NCBI GenBank assembly: GCA_963675425.1
Contig: OY776214.1
Location: 4,092,001 to 4,156,000, forward strand
Direction of reading: 5' to 3'
DNA from: Sporobacter sp963675425
Lineage (GTDB): Bacteria > Bacillota > Clostridia > Oscillospirales > Oscillospiraceae
DNA length: 64,000 bases
In this document: one piece after another, positions 1 through 8,272 of the stretch
Position numbering within the stretch: position 1 is the first letter of the stretch
Layout: every line of letters begins with the position of its first letter
The notes under the pieces: model-generated
Databases searched by the model: none
What the model saw: the letters and a program-made list of their open reading frames with translations, nothing else
What the model was told of the DNA's origin: nothing
Made by a program: the position numbers and the translations under genes

Positions 1-1
1 C

Positions 2-103
2 TGCGCCCCCCAAGTTTATACAATCGGCGACTGCGCGGCCAAGTCCGGCAATATCACATCCGCTGTTTTAAGCGGCTTTTACGCGGCCATGAACATCAGC
101 TGA
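2..103 (+). CDS. C-terminal end of FAD-dependent oxidoreductase (partial)
   Basis: Only the last 33 codons are in the window; the gene starts upstream. The frame reads VYTIGDCAAKSGNITSAV followed by a tail ending AAMNIS and a TGA stop. The GD motif followed by an NI/A-rich helix is the FAD-binding signature near the C-terminus of pyridine-nucleotide-disulphide-type domains, as in 2,4-dienoyl-CoA reductase and 2-enoate reductase (old yellow enzyme fusions). The exact substrate cannot be told from this fragment. Confidence 0.7.
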   Translation, partial: CAPQVYTIGDCAAKSGNITSAVLSGFYAAMNIS

Positions 104-148
104 GATGTTTATCGCCCAAAGCTGTAATTCCGCCTGAAAATATACGAA

Positions 149-1081
149 ATGAGACACCCATCCATGAACATGTCCGCAATCATCACTCAGCTGGCCGTCC
201 TTTTTATTGTCATAGCCGTCGGATACGCCGCCAATAAATGGCGTGTTCTATCGGGTGATTCCAACAAGCTTTTATCAAGGCTTGTCATCAACATTACTTT
301 ACCCTGTACGATCTTAAGCTCCGTCCTCAGCGGCGAGATCACGGCAACGGGACGGGATGCCGCAATCTTCATGCTCCTGACAGCCGCGGCATTCGTAATA
401 TTTTTTCTTTTAGCCGCTCCCCTGCCCAATCTCCTCCGCGTTCCAGCCGGTGACCGCGGCCTGTTCCGATTCATGGCCATGTTCGGAAACGTCGGTTTTA
501 TGGGGTTTCCCGTTATCCAGTCGATCTTCGGGACCGGCTCTCTGTTTTACGTCACGATCTTCAATATCGTTTTCAGCGTCGTGTGTTTTTCCATCGGTAT
601 TCTGATGATTTCCGGCAAAGGCAATAAAATCAGACTGATGACATTCGTAAATCCCACGATGATCGTATCCATTTTAGCTGTTATTCTGTTTTATTTGAAA
701 CTGACCGTCCCGGCCTTTATCTCGGACTCTATTAAGCTCGTCGGGCAACTGACAACGCCGTCCGTCATGCTGTTGATCGGTTCAACACTGGCCATGTTCC
801 CCATCAAAGAGGTATTTACCAACCTCCGTATCTACCCGCTCATCGTCGTCAAGCTGCTGATCATGCCGATTATTACGTGGCTTGTGATGCGGCTGTTCGT
901 CTCAGACCCGCTGATGCTCGGCGTCTTCATGGTGCTGTCCGGTATGCCGACGGCAACCAACGCGGCAATGCTCAGCATGGAATACGGCGGAAATGAAAAG
1001 CTCGCTTCCACCGGCGTATTTTTAACGACGCTTTTTTCTCTGGGGACGCTTCCGCTGCTCATCTATCTGCTGCTTTACTAG
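149..1081 (+). CDS. AEC family transporter (auxin efflux carrier type)
   Basis: Predicted integral membrane permease of 310 residues, the usual size of the AEC family (organic acid or amino acid efflux/uptake). About ten hydrophobic segments are arranged as five plus five around a hydrophilic middle near residues 150-165. Conserved-looking features are the early GYAANKW after the first helix, MFGNVGFMGFPVI near residue 110 and GMPTATNAAML near residue 265, positions where the family carries its crossover motifs. No good Shine-Dalgarno sequence supports the first ATG; ATGs at 164 and 170 are alternatives. A perfect hairpin follows the stop. The substrate is not predictable from sequence. Confidence 0.85.
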   Translation: MRHPSMNMSAIITQLAVLFIVIAVGYAANKWRVLSGDSNKLLSRLVINITLPCTILSSVLSGEITATGRDAAIFMLLTAAAFVIFFLLAAPLPNLLRVPAGDRGLFRFMAMFGNVGFMGFPVIQSIFGTGSLFYVTIFNIVFSVVCFSIGILMISGKGNKIRLMTFVNPTMIVSILAVILFYLKLTVPAFISDSIKLVGQLTTPSVMLLIGSTLAMFPIKEVFTNLRIYPLIVVKLLIMPIITWLVMRLFVSDPLMLGVFMVLSGMPTATNAAMLSMEYGGNEKLASTGVFLTTLFSLGTLPLLIYLLLY

Positions 1082-1136
1082 ATGGACACTGAAGGGCTGC
1101 CAAGCTGGTGTGCGGCCCGATTTCTGAAATAAAAAG

Positions 1137-1165
1137 CTCCCGCGTCCATTGGACGCGGGAGAAGT
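1137..1165 (+). terminator. Rho-independent terminator after the AEC gene
   Basis: Perfect 11-bp stem (CTCCCGCGTCC / GGACGCGGGAG) with a 3-nt loop, followed by AAGTCTTTT. It lies about 55 bp after the AEC transporter stop codon. Confidence 0.75.
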
Positions 1166-1345
1166 CTTTTATAAAGACTGTGCCGGCTCTGCTCTCGGAA
1201 AACACGGCCATTATGAAGGGTTATAGAAGAAAGTTTAAGAAGGAGAAAATGTCAAAGTATTGCGCTTTCAAAAAAACTTTGTTTAAAGGGTAATATCCGT
1301 CTTCTCCGCATTCAGGCCGGCACAAATCTTACAAAGGGGGGGGAC

Positions 1346-1786
1346 TCAGTAAATGTTGGTAGCCGAATAACAGGAGGCCTGTTCAACGTATCCGCCCTGA
1401 TCGTCAAATACCGTCGCCGTTGAGCGCGTGCGGTACGTGCCTCTTGCAACAGCATATTGCTCACTGATGCTGGTTCCGGAGTATCCGATGCCGGAACTCG
1501 TCCAATAGGTAATGGTTGACCAGCTGCTGCCGGTCCATTTCTCCAGCGCGACCGTTAAGTAAACCGTATAGTTGTAGACATGCAAGCTTGTAGACCCGCC
1601 TGGATAAGCGATGCCGAGGGCGTTGATGGATAATGCCGCGGCAACAGTCTGTAAGCTGATATACTGCACGCTGTATATACCGTCGCTTTCCTGATCCAGG
1701 TCATCCGCCGCAACTGCGGTCGTACCGGTTGAGAATATGATCATAGCAGCAAGGATAAGACCGATTGTTTTTTTTATTAATTTCAT
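1346..1786 (-). CDS. small secreted protein of unknown function
   Basis: 146 residues with a clear Sec signal peptide: MKLIKK, a hydrophobic core to about residue 20, then an AVAA cleavage-like site near residue 27. The mature part is rich in Tyr, Ser, Thr and aromatic residues (for example EKWTGSSWSTITYWTSSG), suggesting a small beta-rich exported domain. It resembles the small secreted DUF6147-like proteins of clostridia, but this is from memory and not certain. The start follows GGAGGTG at a proper distance; this Shine-Dalgarno lies inside a 21-bp hairpin (1790-1842). It lies directly downstream of the ECF sigma/anti-sigma pair on the same strand, so it could belong to that regulon (inference). 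Confidence 0.7.
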   Translation of the reverse strand: MKLIKKTIGLILAAMIIFSTGTTAVAADDLDQESDGIYSVQYISLQTVAAALSINALGIAYPGGSTSLHVYNYTVYLTVALEKWTGSSWSTITYWTSSGIGYSGTSISEQYAVARGTYRTRSTATVFDDQGGYVEQASCYSATNIY

Positions 1787-1789
1787 AAT

Positions 1790-1842
1790 AAAACACCTCC
1801 ATTATTGTCTTTCACTTATATAGACAACAATGAAGGTGTTTT
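1790..1842 (-). promoter_or_regulatory. long hairpin covering the ribosome binding site
   Basis: Two 21-nt arms (1790-1810 and 1822-1842) form a continuous helix in the minus-strand transcript, with two G-U wobbles and an 11-nt loop. The GGAGGUG Shine-Dalgarno of the secreted-protein gene is in the 3' arm. After the helix come UUUUAUUAUG, so it could act as a terminator/attenuator after the anti-sigma gene, as a translational switch, or both. Confidence 0.65.
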
Positions 1843-1880
1843 GAAACATTATTTGAGACAAATTTTTTATTTTTTTTTTC

Positions 1881-2588
1881 TTATCCGATGCTTTCCGCCA
1901 TTTTTATGATCTCTTCCGTCGAAATGGTGCCGCGTATATAATAAATATGACTGCCGGCCGTCCAGACTATATTTGTCAGATCGTTTTTTAATATAACAGT
2001 CGCTTCGGCGCCGTTGATCATTACTTTTTGCGCGTTCTGTGTATCCTCCGTATCAATATTAACGGCGCTTTCTTTCGTATACACGTCATACATCATAAAC
2101 TTTTCCGGGTTGTCTTTTGTGGTATACGTTATTTGGCTATGATAATTATCCGACATCTGGCCGTTTATAACATACCCTTCAGGAATGTACTTGGGTAATT
2201 TAGTTCCATCCGCACTCATCAGGTCATCCGGCTGCACGCTGATGGTTGTATATTTAGGATCCGCCCGAAACAGCAGATTGAACACTTCCATCCGGAACGC
2301 ATCCACCGTCACCATTGATATGAGAAAAACAATCACCAGCACCGCCGCGGAGGCCATTGCCCTGTTTATGAGCCGCATAACTTTTTTATTCCGGCCCGAC
2401 TTCTTGCCCACGGCCCTGCCGAGCGCCTTTTCAAACTGCGCCAACTGCCGCTCGGTCGGCCGCTCTTCACCTATTGTTTCATCCGTCAGGTCGATATCGC
2501 GGCCCTCCAGTTCCGACGCGTCGAATACCGCCAGTCGGAACAGGCTTTCCTCGTAATCATTAAACAGTATTTGTCTGCTATTCTCCAT
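1881..2588 (-). CDS. membrane anti-sigma-like protein with DUF4367 domain
   Basis: About 235 residues. A cytoplasmic N-terminal part of about 75 residues, rich in acidic residues (YEESLFRLAVFDASE), precedes one transmembrane segment (AVLVIVFLISMVTVDAF). The extracellular C-terminal part (YIPEGYVI... KVMINGAEATVILKND... IVWTAGSHIYYIRG) matches the DUF4367 pattern seen in clostridial anti-sigma proteins. The ATG at 2588 was chosen because it overlaps the upstream sigma gene by 11 nt, giving translational coupling. The genetic pairing suggests it binds and holds the sigma factor at the membrane until an envelope signal arrives (inference from family architecture). A T-rich stretch and the 1790-1842 hairpin follow. 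Confidence 0.75.
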   Translation of the reverse strand: MENSRQILFNDYEESLFRLAVFDASELEGRDIDLTDETIGEERPTERQLAQFEKALGRAVGKKSGRNKKVMRLINRAMASAAVLVIVFLISMVTVDAFRMEVFNLLFRADPKYTTISVQPDDLMSADGTKLPKYIPEGYVINGQMSDNYHSQITYTTKDNPEKFMMYDVYTKESAVNIDTEDTQNAQKVMINGAEATVILKNDLTNIVWTAGSHIYYIRGTISTEEIIKMAESIG

Positions 2589-3144
2589 AACCGATCTCCT
2601 CAAACATCAGCTTTTTAGCATCCTTGCGCGCCCGCGACAAGTAAGTTCTGACGCTGTCTGTCGATATCGAATAGATTTCAGATATCTGTTCATCCGTCAT
2701 ATTTAAAAGATATTTAAAATACAATATGTTTTTCTTTTTTTCCGGCAGCTGAAGGATCGCCCGTGTGAGCAGCTTAAGCTCATGCTCCTGAATAAGCCTA
2801 TTGTCCACATCGTCCCGCGGGTCCGAGCCGTAATCCGGCATTTCCGTCTCCGCGGCCGAATCGACATGCTTGGTGACAACGGTTTGATGTTTTAAAAAAT
2901 TAATCGCGACGCTTCTCGCCGTATATTTTATGTACGCGGTAAGCCTCCCGCTGCTTAATCCCCGGAGCGTCGGCGCTTTTTCAATCAGCTTAAGAAAGCT
3001 GTCATTTATCAGGTCGTCCACATCGCTGTGTACGCCTGTTAAGCTGACGATCGTTTTTTTTACAAGGCCGTAGTAATCCTGGTAAATATCAATAATAAAC
3101 GCTTGATCGTCATTATCCCCAGCGCCGATATGAATTCTGCGCAT
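2578..3144 (-). CDS. ECF-type RNA polymerase sigma factor
   Basis: 188-residue sigma-70 family protein of extracytoplasmic-function size. Region 2 is visible as DVDDLINDSFLKLIEKAP with LTAYIKYTARSVAINFLK (residues about 42-85), and region 4 as ILQLPEKKKNILYFKYLLNMTDEQISEIYSISTDSVRTYLSRARK (about 130-176), the promoter -35 binding HTH. Region 3 is missing, as is normal for ECF factors. It is the first gene of a two-gene operon with the DUF4367 anti-sigma-like protein. Target genes are unknown; the adjacent secreted protein is the obvious candidate. Confidence 0.88.
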   Translation of the reverse strand: MRRIHIGAGDNDDQAFIIDIYQDYYGLVKKTIVSLTGVHSDVDDLINDSFLKLIEKAPTLRGLSSGRLTAYIKYTARSVAINFLKHQTVVTKHVDSAAETEMPDYGSDPRDDVDNRLIQEHELKLLTRAILQLPEKKKNILYFKYLLNMTDEQISEIYSISTDSVRTYLSRARKDAKKLMFEEIGYGE

Positions 3145-3344
3145 ATATAACCACCTAATAATAGTCTCTTTATTTTTACATTTTACCTTTTTCCCGATAC
3201 GGAAATCAAGTCATTTTATTACAATCAGTATAAACACCAAATATTGGCTTTCATTAACAGCAAATACAATAATTATCGGTTGTTTTCCCTCAACCAATCA
3301 GGCTGCAGGTGCAGGTGAACCGAGACGTATTCATTCATCGTTTC

Positions 3345-3384
3345 AAAAACACACTATCCCGCCGGCAGCGGAATAGTGTGTTTT
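3345..3384 (-). terminator. terminator of the aminotransferase gene
   Basis: 12-bp perfect stem (AAAACACACTAT / ATAGTGTGTTTT) around a 15-nt GC-rich loop. On the minus strand the stem ends in TTTTTG. It lies 18 bp beyond the aminotransferase stop. Confidence 0.8.
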
Positions 3385-3401
3385 CTATAATGTAAAATAT
3401 T

Positions 3402-4571
3402 TCAGGACCTTAAAATGCCGCACGTATCTATCAGCCGGACGGCCTTGGTCAGCGTGGCCTCGTCCTGTACAAGCGCCAGACGCACATGGCCCTCGCCTGC
3501 CGGGCCAAACGCCCGGCCGGGTGTGATGAGAACGCCCGATGCTTCGAACAGCTTTTTAACAAACGTTTCGCTGTCGGAAAAATGCCGCGGGATTTTTGCC
3601 CACACAAACATGGTGGCCTGCGGCTTGTCCATCGGCCAGCCAACGGCGTTTAATCCGTCCACCAACACGTCGCGCCGCTTTTCGTAAGCGTGCCGCGTAT
3701 CCCGGACGCAGTCCTGCGGACCTGACAGCGCCGCGACCGCCGCTTTCTGAAGCGGCAGGAACATACCATAATCCAAATTGGATTTTAGCGATTTGAGCAT
3801 TGAAATAATATCGGCGTTACCCAGAGCAAAACCAATCCGCGCGCCGGCCAGGCCGTAGGTTTTGGACAGCGAATTAAATTCAACGCCAATATCCTTCGCG
3901 CCGTCATACTGTAAAAAGCTGCCGCAGGTTTGCCCGTCAAATACGAGCTCGCTATAGGCGTTGTCGTGCAGGACGATGATGTCGTTTTCTCCGGCAAACG
4001 CGACGAGCTCCCGGTAAAAAGACGGCGGCGCGATGCTCGTCACGGGATTATTGGGATAAGACACGATCATGAATTTCGCCCGGCGGGCAACATCAGCCGG
4101 AATATCTCTCAAATCGATCAGATACCCGTTCTCCCGCTTCTGCGGCATCGTGTGCAGTTGCGCGCCGGCCAGAACCGGTCCGTCACTGAAAATCGGATAA
4201 CCGGGGTCCTGTACGAGAACCGTATCGCCCGGATCTATAATAGACAGCGCGATATGCGCCAGTCCGTCCTGAGAACCCAGCAGCGACGTTATTTCCGTCC
4301 GCGGATCGATTGTGACGGAATATCTCGCTTGATACCACGCTGAGACGGCCTGCTGCAGTGCCGGCGTATCACTGATGGCGTAAATATAGTTGCTTTTTTC
4401 GCGGGCGCTGTCCACCAGGGCGTCCACAATATGCTGTGCGGGCGGGATATTCGGCGTGCCGACACTCAAATCGATCACGGGGCCTCCCGCGGCGATCCGT
4501 TCATTTCTCATTTGAGCCAGCACGGAAAAAATGCCGGGCTTAAAGTAATCCATTCGCTTGGAGAATTTCAT
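3402..4571 (-). CDS. class I/II PLP-dependent aminotransferase (DapL-like)
   Basis: 389 residues from the ATG at 4571 (GGAAG 10 nt upstream). Fold-type I aminotransferase. Seen: VIDLSVGTPNIPP near residue 35, GSQDGLAHIALSIIDPGD (cofactor phosphate region), SYPNNPVTSIAP (Asn that contacts PLP), HDNAYSELVFDG (Asp/Tyr pair) and the Schiff-base lysine in SLSKTYGLAGARIGF. The C-terminus carries GEGHVRLALV with the substrate-carboxylate Arg. The pattern is close to LL-diaminopimelate aminotransferase and related class I enzymes, so lysine/cell-wall diaminopimelate synthesis is possible, but the substrate cannot be fixed from sequence. It is monocistronic, with its own terminator. Confidence 0.8.
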   Translation of the reverse strand: MKFSKRMDYFKPGIFSVLAQMRNERIAAGGPVIDLSVGTPNIPPAQHIVDALVDSAREKSNYIYAISDTPALQQAVSAWYQARYSVTIDPRTEITSLLGSQDGLAHIALSIIDPGDTVLVQDPGYPIFSDGPVLAGAQLHTMPQKRENGYLIDLRDIPADVARRAKFMIVSYPNNPVTSIAPPSFYRELVAFAGENDIIVLHDNAYSELVFDGQTCGSFLQYDGAKDIGVEFNSLSKTYGLAGARIGFALGNADIISMLKSLKSNLDYGMFLPLQKAAVAALSGPQDCVRDTRHAYEKRRDVLVDGLNAVGWPMDKPQATMFVWAKIPRHFSDSETFVKKLFEASGVLITPGRAFGPAGEGHVRLALVQDEATLTKAVRLIDTCGILRS

Positions 4572-4869
4572 TATTTGCACACTTCCAGTCTAGCGTAATC
4601 CAACCTATATACAATAGCACAAACATGAAAATCCTTCAAAGCTTAATCGCAAATTTTCCAGATTAAATTTACCGCCTTCGTTATTTATTATGTGTTTATA
4701 TCGGGAATGCTTTACGTGTCAACACCGATATTTTCAGTCTGCCGGACGAACAAGATAAATTTCGCTTTTCTAGCATATTTTGTTCAGTATATAAAAAATA
4801 GCGGCGGCAATGATAGTATCGAAAGGCGCAATCGTGCCTGACGAAAACGTTACAAAGGAGTGTAATATA

Positions 4870-5058
4870 ATGCCTAACACGAGCCTGAACCCGAATGCGC
4901 GCGGCGCTCTCGACAAGTTCAAGATGGAAGCTGCTGGTGAAGTGGGCGTCAGCCTGAAGCAGGGTTACAACGGCGACCTCACCTCCAAACAGGCCGGATC
5001 GGTCGGTGGCCAGATGGTCAAAAAGATGATCCAGGCATACGAAAACGGCATGCAGTAA
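4870..5058 (+). CDS. alpha/beta-type small acid-soluble spore protein
   Basis: 62 residues, starting at the ATG preceded by AAAGGAG. It matches the alpha/beta SASP family that coats and protects DNA in the spore core: MEAAGEVGVSLKQGYNGD corresponds to the germination-protease site region and first helix, and LTSKQAGSVGGQMVKKMI is the nearly invariant GD-LTS-(K/R)-x-AG-VGG-MVK motif. Expression is expected in the forespore under sigma-G (family knowledge). A strong hairpin terminator follows 33 bp downstream, so this is a single-gene unit. Confidence 0.95.
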   Translation: MPNTSLNPNARGALDKFKMEAAGEVGVSLKQGYNGDLTSKQAGSVGGQMVKKMIQAYENGMQ

Positions 5059-5091
5059 GCGCTGTTTTTCAGTTTGATATGACGCAAAATC

Positions 5092-5129
5092 AGCACAGCA
5101 TTCAGGTTTTCCTGAATGCTGTGCTTTTT
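5092..5129 (+). terminator. terminator of the SASP gene
   Basis: 15-bp perfect stem (AGCACAGCATTCAGG and its complement) with a TTTT loop, followed by TTTTGCG. It may also stop tyrS transcription from the other strand. Confidence 0.85.
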
Positions 5130-5152
5130 GCGCTGCCGCTGATTGATCTATT

Positions 5153-6385
5153 TTATTTTAAAATCACTTTCTTGAATTTCTTTTTACCGCGTTTTACCAC
5201 AATGCCGTCGCCGCGCAGATCGTCACAGCAAAAGCATGTGCCGAATTCCTTAATTTTCTCGCCGCCGGCCTCAACGCCGCCCTGCTCAACGGCGCGGCGC
5301 GCTTCCGATTTTGAGGGGCACAGGCCGCATTTTACCAGCATGCTTAAAATATCGATCTTGCCGTCGGCCAGATCGTCCATGCTCAGCTCGGCTGTCGGCA
5401 TGTCGTCCGCCCCGCCGGCGGAGAAGAGCGCCCGGGCCGTCTCAAGCGCTTTGTCCGCCTCATCTTTTCCATGGACAAGCGCCGTCAGCTCGAAGGCGAG
5501 GATCTCCTTGGCACGGTTGAGCTCGCTGCCTTCCCAGCTTTCCATTGCCTGTATTTCCTCTAGCGGCAGGAACGTGAGCATTTTTAGGCATTTGATAACG
5601 TCATCGTCACCCACGTTGCGCCAGTACTGGAAGAAATCGAACGGACTGGTCTTGTCCGGGTCCAGCCAGACGGCGCCGCTCTGCGTCTTGCCCATCTTTT
5701 TACCCTCGGATGTTAAAAGCAGCGTGATCGTCATAGCGTGCGCATCCTTGCCGAGCTTTTTGCGGATAAGCTCCGTGCCACCGAGCATGTTGGACCACTG
5801 ATCGTCGCCGCCAAACTGCATATTGCAGCCGTAACGGACAAACAGCTCATAAAAGTCGTAGCTCTGCATAATCATATAGTTAAACTCTAAAAAGGACAGC
5901 CCCTTTTCCATGCGCTGCTTGTAGCATTCGGCCCGAAGCATTGTATTGACGGAGAAATACGGCCCGACATCCCGCAAAAACTCAACATAATTGAGGTCCA
6001 TCAGCCATTCGGCATTGTTGACCATGATAGCCTTGCCTTCTGAAAAATCGATGAATTTGCTCATCTGCTTTTTAAAGCACTCGCCGTTACGCGCAATGGT
6101 CTCAACCGTCGCCATCTGTCGCATGTCCGAGCGGCCGGACGGGTCGCCGACCATAGCCGTGCCGCCGCCGATAACCGCTATGGGCTTGTTGCCCGCCATC
6201 TGCAGGCGCTTCATCAGGCACAAAGCCATAAAGTGGCCCACATGCAGCGAATCGGCCGTGGGGTCAAAGCCGATATAAAACGTAGCCTTGCCATTGTCAA
6301 TAAGGCTTCGTATTTCGTCCTCGCTTGTAACCTGCGCAATGAGTCCGCGCGCGACAAGCTCGTCGTATAATTTCATCTGATTCAT
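5153..6385 (-). CDS. tyrS: tyrosyl-tRNA synthetase
   Basis: 410 residues, the normal length of bacterial TyrRS (TyrRS-1 type). It charges tRNA-Tyr with tyrosine in the cytoplasm. Seen: the class I HIGH-like motif in FDPTADSLHVGHFMAL (residues about 42-57), the tyrosine-binding YDFYELF, the KMSKS-like KMGKTQSGAVWLDPD near residue 230, and a C-terminal S4 RNA-binding domain (DILSMLVKCGLCPSKSEARRAVEQGG). AAGGAG lies close to the first ATG. The gene is preceded by a T-box leader and a sigma-A promoter, so it should be induced by uncharged tRNA-Tyr. Confidence 0.97.
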   Translation of the reverse strand: MNQMKLYDELVARGLIAQVTSEDEIRSLIDNGKATFYIGFDPTADSLHVGHFMALCLMKRLQMAGNKPIAVIGGGTAMVGDPSGRSDMRQMATVETIARNGECFKKQMSKFIDFSEGKAIMVNNAEWLMDLNYVEFLRDVGPYFSVNTMLRAECYKQRMEKGLSFLEFNYMIMQSYDFYELFVRYGCNMQFGGDDQWSNMLGGTELIRKKLGKDAHAMTITLLLTSEGKKMGKTQSGAVWLDPDKTSPFDFFQYWRNVGDDDVIKCLKMLTFLPLEEIQAMESWEGSELNRAKEILAFELTALVHGKDEADKALETARALFSAGGADDMPTAELSMDDLADGKIDILSMLVKCGLCPSKSEARRAVEQGGVEAGGEKIKEFGTCFCCDDLRGDGIVVKRGKKKFKKVILK

Positions 6386-6462
6386 CTCTCCTTAACGGTT
6401 ATTAGGTCATATATTGCAATGTCGTAGGGGACCATACCCTCATCGGCCCACCAAGGGTTTTC

Positions 6463-6745
6463 CCAAAACAAAAACCCCCGTTCCAAACGAATCACATCCG
6501 TTTGAACAGAGGGCGAAATAAAGCCGCGGTACCACCTCTATTTCCGGCGCCTCACAGCTCCGGACTTGTGAAGTTTTTAAAACTTCCATGCTTTAACGCG
6601 CACACGCGGCCTGATTTAACGGTTAACCTTTTCATCAGGCGGCTCGGGAACCGTATTCAAAGCGTACGCCCCGCGCCTTTCACCGGCCGGCAGCTCTCTG
6701 GATGGGCTCTCACGCTTTTACTTGCTTTCCTTCTCAGCCTTTGTC
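6463..6745 (-). promoter_or_regulatory. T-box leader of tyrS
   Basis: On the minus strand the leader holds the conserved T-box sequence AGAGGTGGTACCGCGG (6524-6539), which pairs with the NCCA end of uncharged tRNA in the antiterminator. It is followed by a terminator hairpin (6475-6513, stem core CAAACG/CGTTTG) and a TTTTTGTTTT run (6465-6474). Upstream, a TAC triplet (6653-6655) in the context TTGAATACGG is the probable tyrosine specifier codon, which agrees with the gene controlled. Confidence 0.93.
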
Positions 6746-6751
6746 GCAGTG

Positions 6752-6780
6752 ATGATAACACAGGTAACAGTTATTGTCAA
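6752..6780 (-). promoter_or_regulatory. sigma-A promoter of the tyrS T-box leader
   Basis: Minus strand: TTGACA (6775-6780), 17-bp spacer, TATCAT (6752-6757). The predicted transcription start is around 6745, giving a leader of about 360 nt before tyrS. Confidence 0.8.
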
Positions 6781-6992
6781 TATCGATGGATCTGCAGGAG
6801 TGTTTAAATCACAAGGGCAGATTCCATATCCGCCCTGCTGCAAATTACATTTACTGACCTCAGTAAGCTGGGCTGACATATCAACAATATTTAGTATGAG
6901 CCGATACGACAAAATATTTTATATTGTGTCATAATCTATGCCACACCATGAAAATTGTGGTATAATCGGGACAGATCATTTCGGGGGTTACT

Positions 6993-7580
6993 ATGAAACA
7001 GCTGATTTTCCAAGATATTTGTTTAAAGCTCGACGACCTGCGCATTCCCTATACGCGGGATGATAAATATATCCGCGTCAACACGGCGTTTTATGACGTC
7101 GGCGTCGGCATTGAGCCTAAGAAGGTACTGTACGAATTATCGGTTTTTGTAGACGAGACGAGCCAATCCGTCTCTATGTACGTTAAGACCTTTGACGAAT
7201 ATCTGCTGGCCTCCGGGTCCAATACGTCCGCCGCGCCGGCCATCTCCATTTTCCGAAAGGTCCGACATATTACCTATGACACCGACGGCCAGAGCACGGT
7301 GACGACAATCGATCTGGGAGAGGTGCCCAATACGGTCAAGAACACGGCCGTCAAGTATGGATGGAAATTCCGCACGGCGCTGAATCTGAACAAATCAACG
7401 AAAAAACCTCCGGCGGCGCCAAAGATACCAACCATTATGGAAAAGCCGGTTATCCAGCCCGAGCCGCCCGTACCGGATGCGATACCGGTTACCGCCCCGG
7501 CAGACCTGCCAAAAAGCCAGGGAGCGGCAAACTTTTTAAGACGGCTGATCAAACGGGCCAAATACTCACCGAAGCATTGA
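6993..7580 (+). CDS. hypothetical protein with Pro-rich C-terminal tail
   Basis: 195 residues, no signal peptide or membrane helix, so probably cytoplasmic. The first 130 residues look like one compact alpha/beta domain (KLDDLRIPYTRDDKYIRVNTAFYDVGVGIEP...). Residues about 135-175 are Pro/Ala-rich (KKPPAAPKIPTIMEKP, QPEPPVPDAIPV), a likely disordered linker, and the tail is basic (FLRRLIKRAKYSP), which could bind nucleic acid or membrane. I do not recognise the family. It is 18 bp upstream of the HAD hydrolase on the same strand, so probably co-transcribed with it. Confidence 0.65.
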   Translation: MKQLIFQDICLKLDDLRIPYTRDDKYIRVNTAFYDVGVGIEPKKVLYELSVFVDETSQSVSMYVKTFDEYLLASGSNTSAAPAISIFRKVRHITYDTDGQSTVTTIDLGEVPNTVKNTAVKYGWKFRTALNLNKSTKKPPAAPKIPTIMEKPVIQPEPPVPDAIPVTAPADLPKSQGAANFLRRLIKRAKYSPKH

Positions 7581-7598
7581 GATGAAAGTGATACGGAT

Positions 7599-8255
7599 AT
7601 GAAAAACAGCATCGTCTTTGATATGGACGGCGTCCTGTTCGACTCGGAGCGGATCTATTACAGGGCCTGGTTTGAAGCCGCCCGGAAGCTGAACCTGTCC
7701 GAGGTTGATACGTGTATCACGCACTGCATCGGGCGAAACGGCAGTGATATCCGCGACTATCTGCTGGGTCAATATGGGCAGGATTTTAGAGTGGACGCCT
7801 TTATCGAGGATATCCGGTCAGAATTTACGAAAATTGTGGACACGGAGGGGCTCCCGGTAAAGGACGGTGTTTTAGAACTTCTCGAATGGCTGACACAGCA
7901 GAAGTGGTCCGTGGCGCTGGCCACCTCGTCCGGACGAAACGGAACCGAACGCAATCTCACCGCCACCGGTCTGAAACACTATTTCCAGATCATTGTGACG
8001 GGCGACATGATCCAGCACGGCAAGCCCGCGCCCGATATCTATCGGCTGGCCTGCGAAAAGCTGGGCGCGCTCCCGGCAGACTGCTATGCCGTTGAGGATT
8101 CGCCCAATGGCGTTAAATCCGCTTACGCCGCGGGACTTAAAACGATCCTCGTACCGGATATGCTGGACCCGGACACGGAAATCCGGCAGCTGGCTTACCG
8201 CGTGTTCCCGTCGCTTGTTGAGGTGAAGACCTTTCTGGAAAACTTAGAAAACTGA
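7599..8255 (+). CDS. HAD superfamily phosphatase, beta-phosphoglucomutase-like
   Basis: 218 residues. All four HAD motifs are visible: motif I VFDMDGVLFDSE (residues 5-16; first Asp is the nucleophile), motif II LATSSGR, motif III in HGKPAPDIY (Lys) and motif IV VEDSPNGVKSA. The helical cap between motifs I and II (about residues 16-90) is the C1 cap of the PGM/phosphatase group. It should dephosphorylate, or isomerise, a small phosphorylated metabolite in the cytoplasm; the substrate is not determinable. It is likely the second gene of a two-gene unit. Confidence 0.88.
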   Translation: MKNSIVFDMDGVLFDSERIYYRAWFEAARKLNLSEVDTCITHCIGRNGSDIRDYLLGQYGQDFRVDAFIEDIRSEFTKIVDTEGLPVKDGVLELLEWLTQQKWSVALATSSGRNGTERNLTATGLKHYFQIIVTGDMIQHGKPAPDIYRLACEKLGALPADCYAVEDSPNGVKSAYAAGLKTILVPDMLDPDTEIRQLAYRVFPSLVEVKTFLENLEN

Positions 8256-8272
8256 CCGGTCTTTACAATACA

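Noticed and set aside
1108..1293. 61-codon ORF after the AEC gene
   Set aside because: It runs through the terminator hairpin and has no RBS.
5079..5801. 240-codon Ser-rich ORF opposite tyrS
   Set aside because: Composition (Ser/Arg/Pro) is typical of an antisense shadow of a conserved gene.
6502..6807. 101-codon ORF on the plus strand upstream of tyrS
   Set aside because: It is the reverse strand of the T-box leader and promoter.
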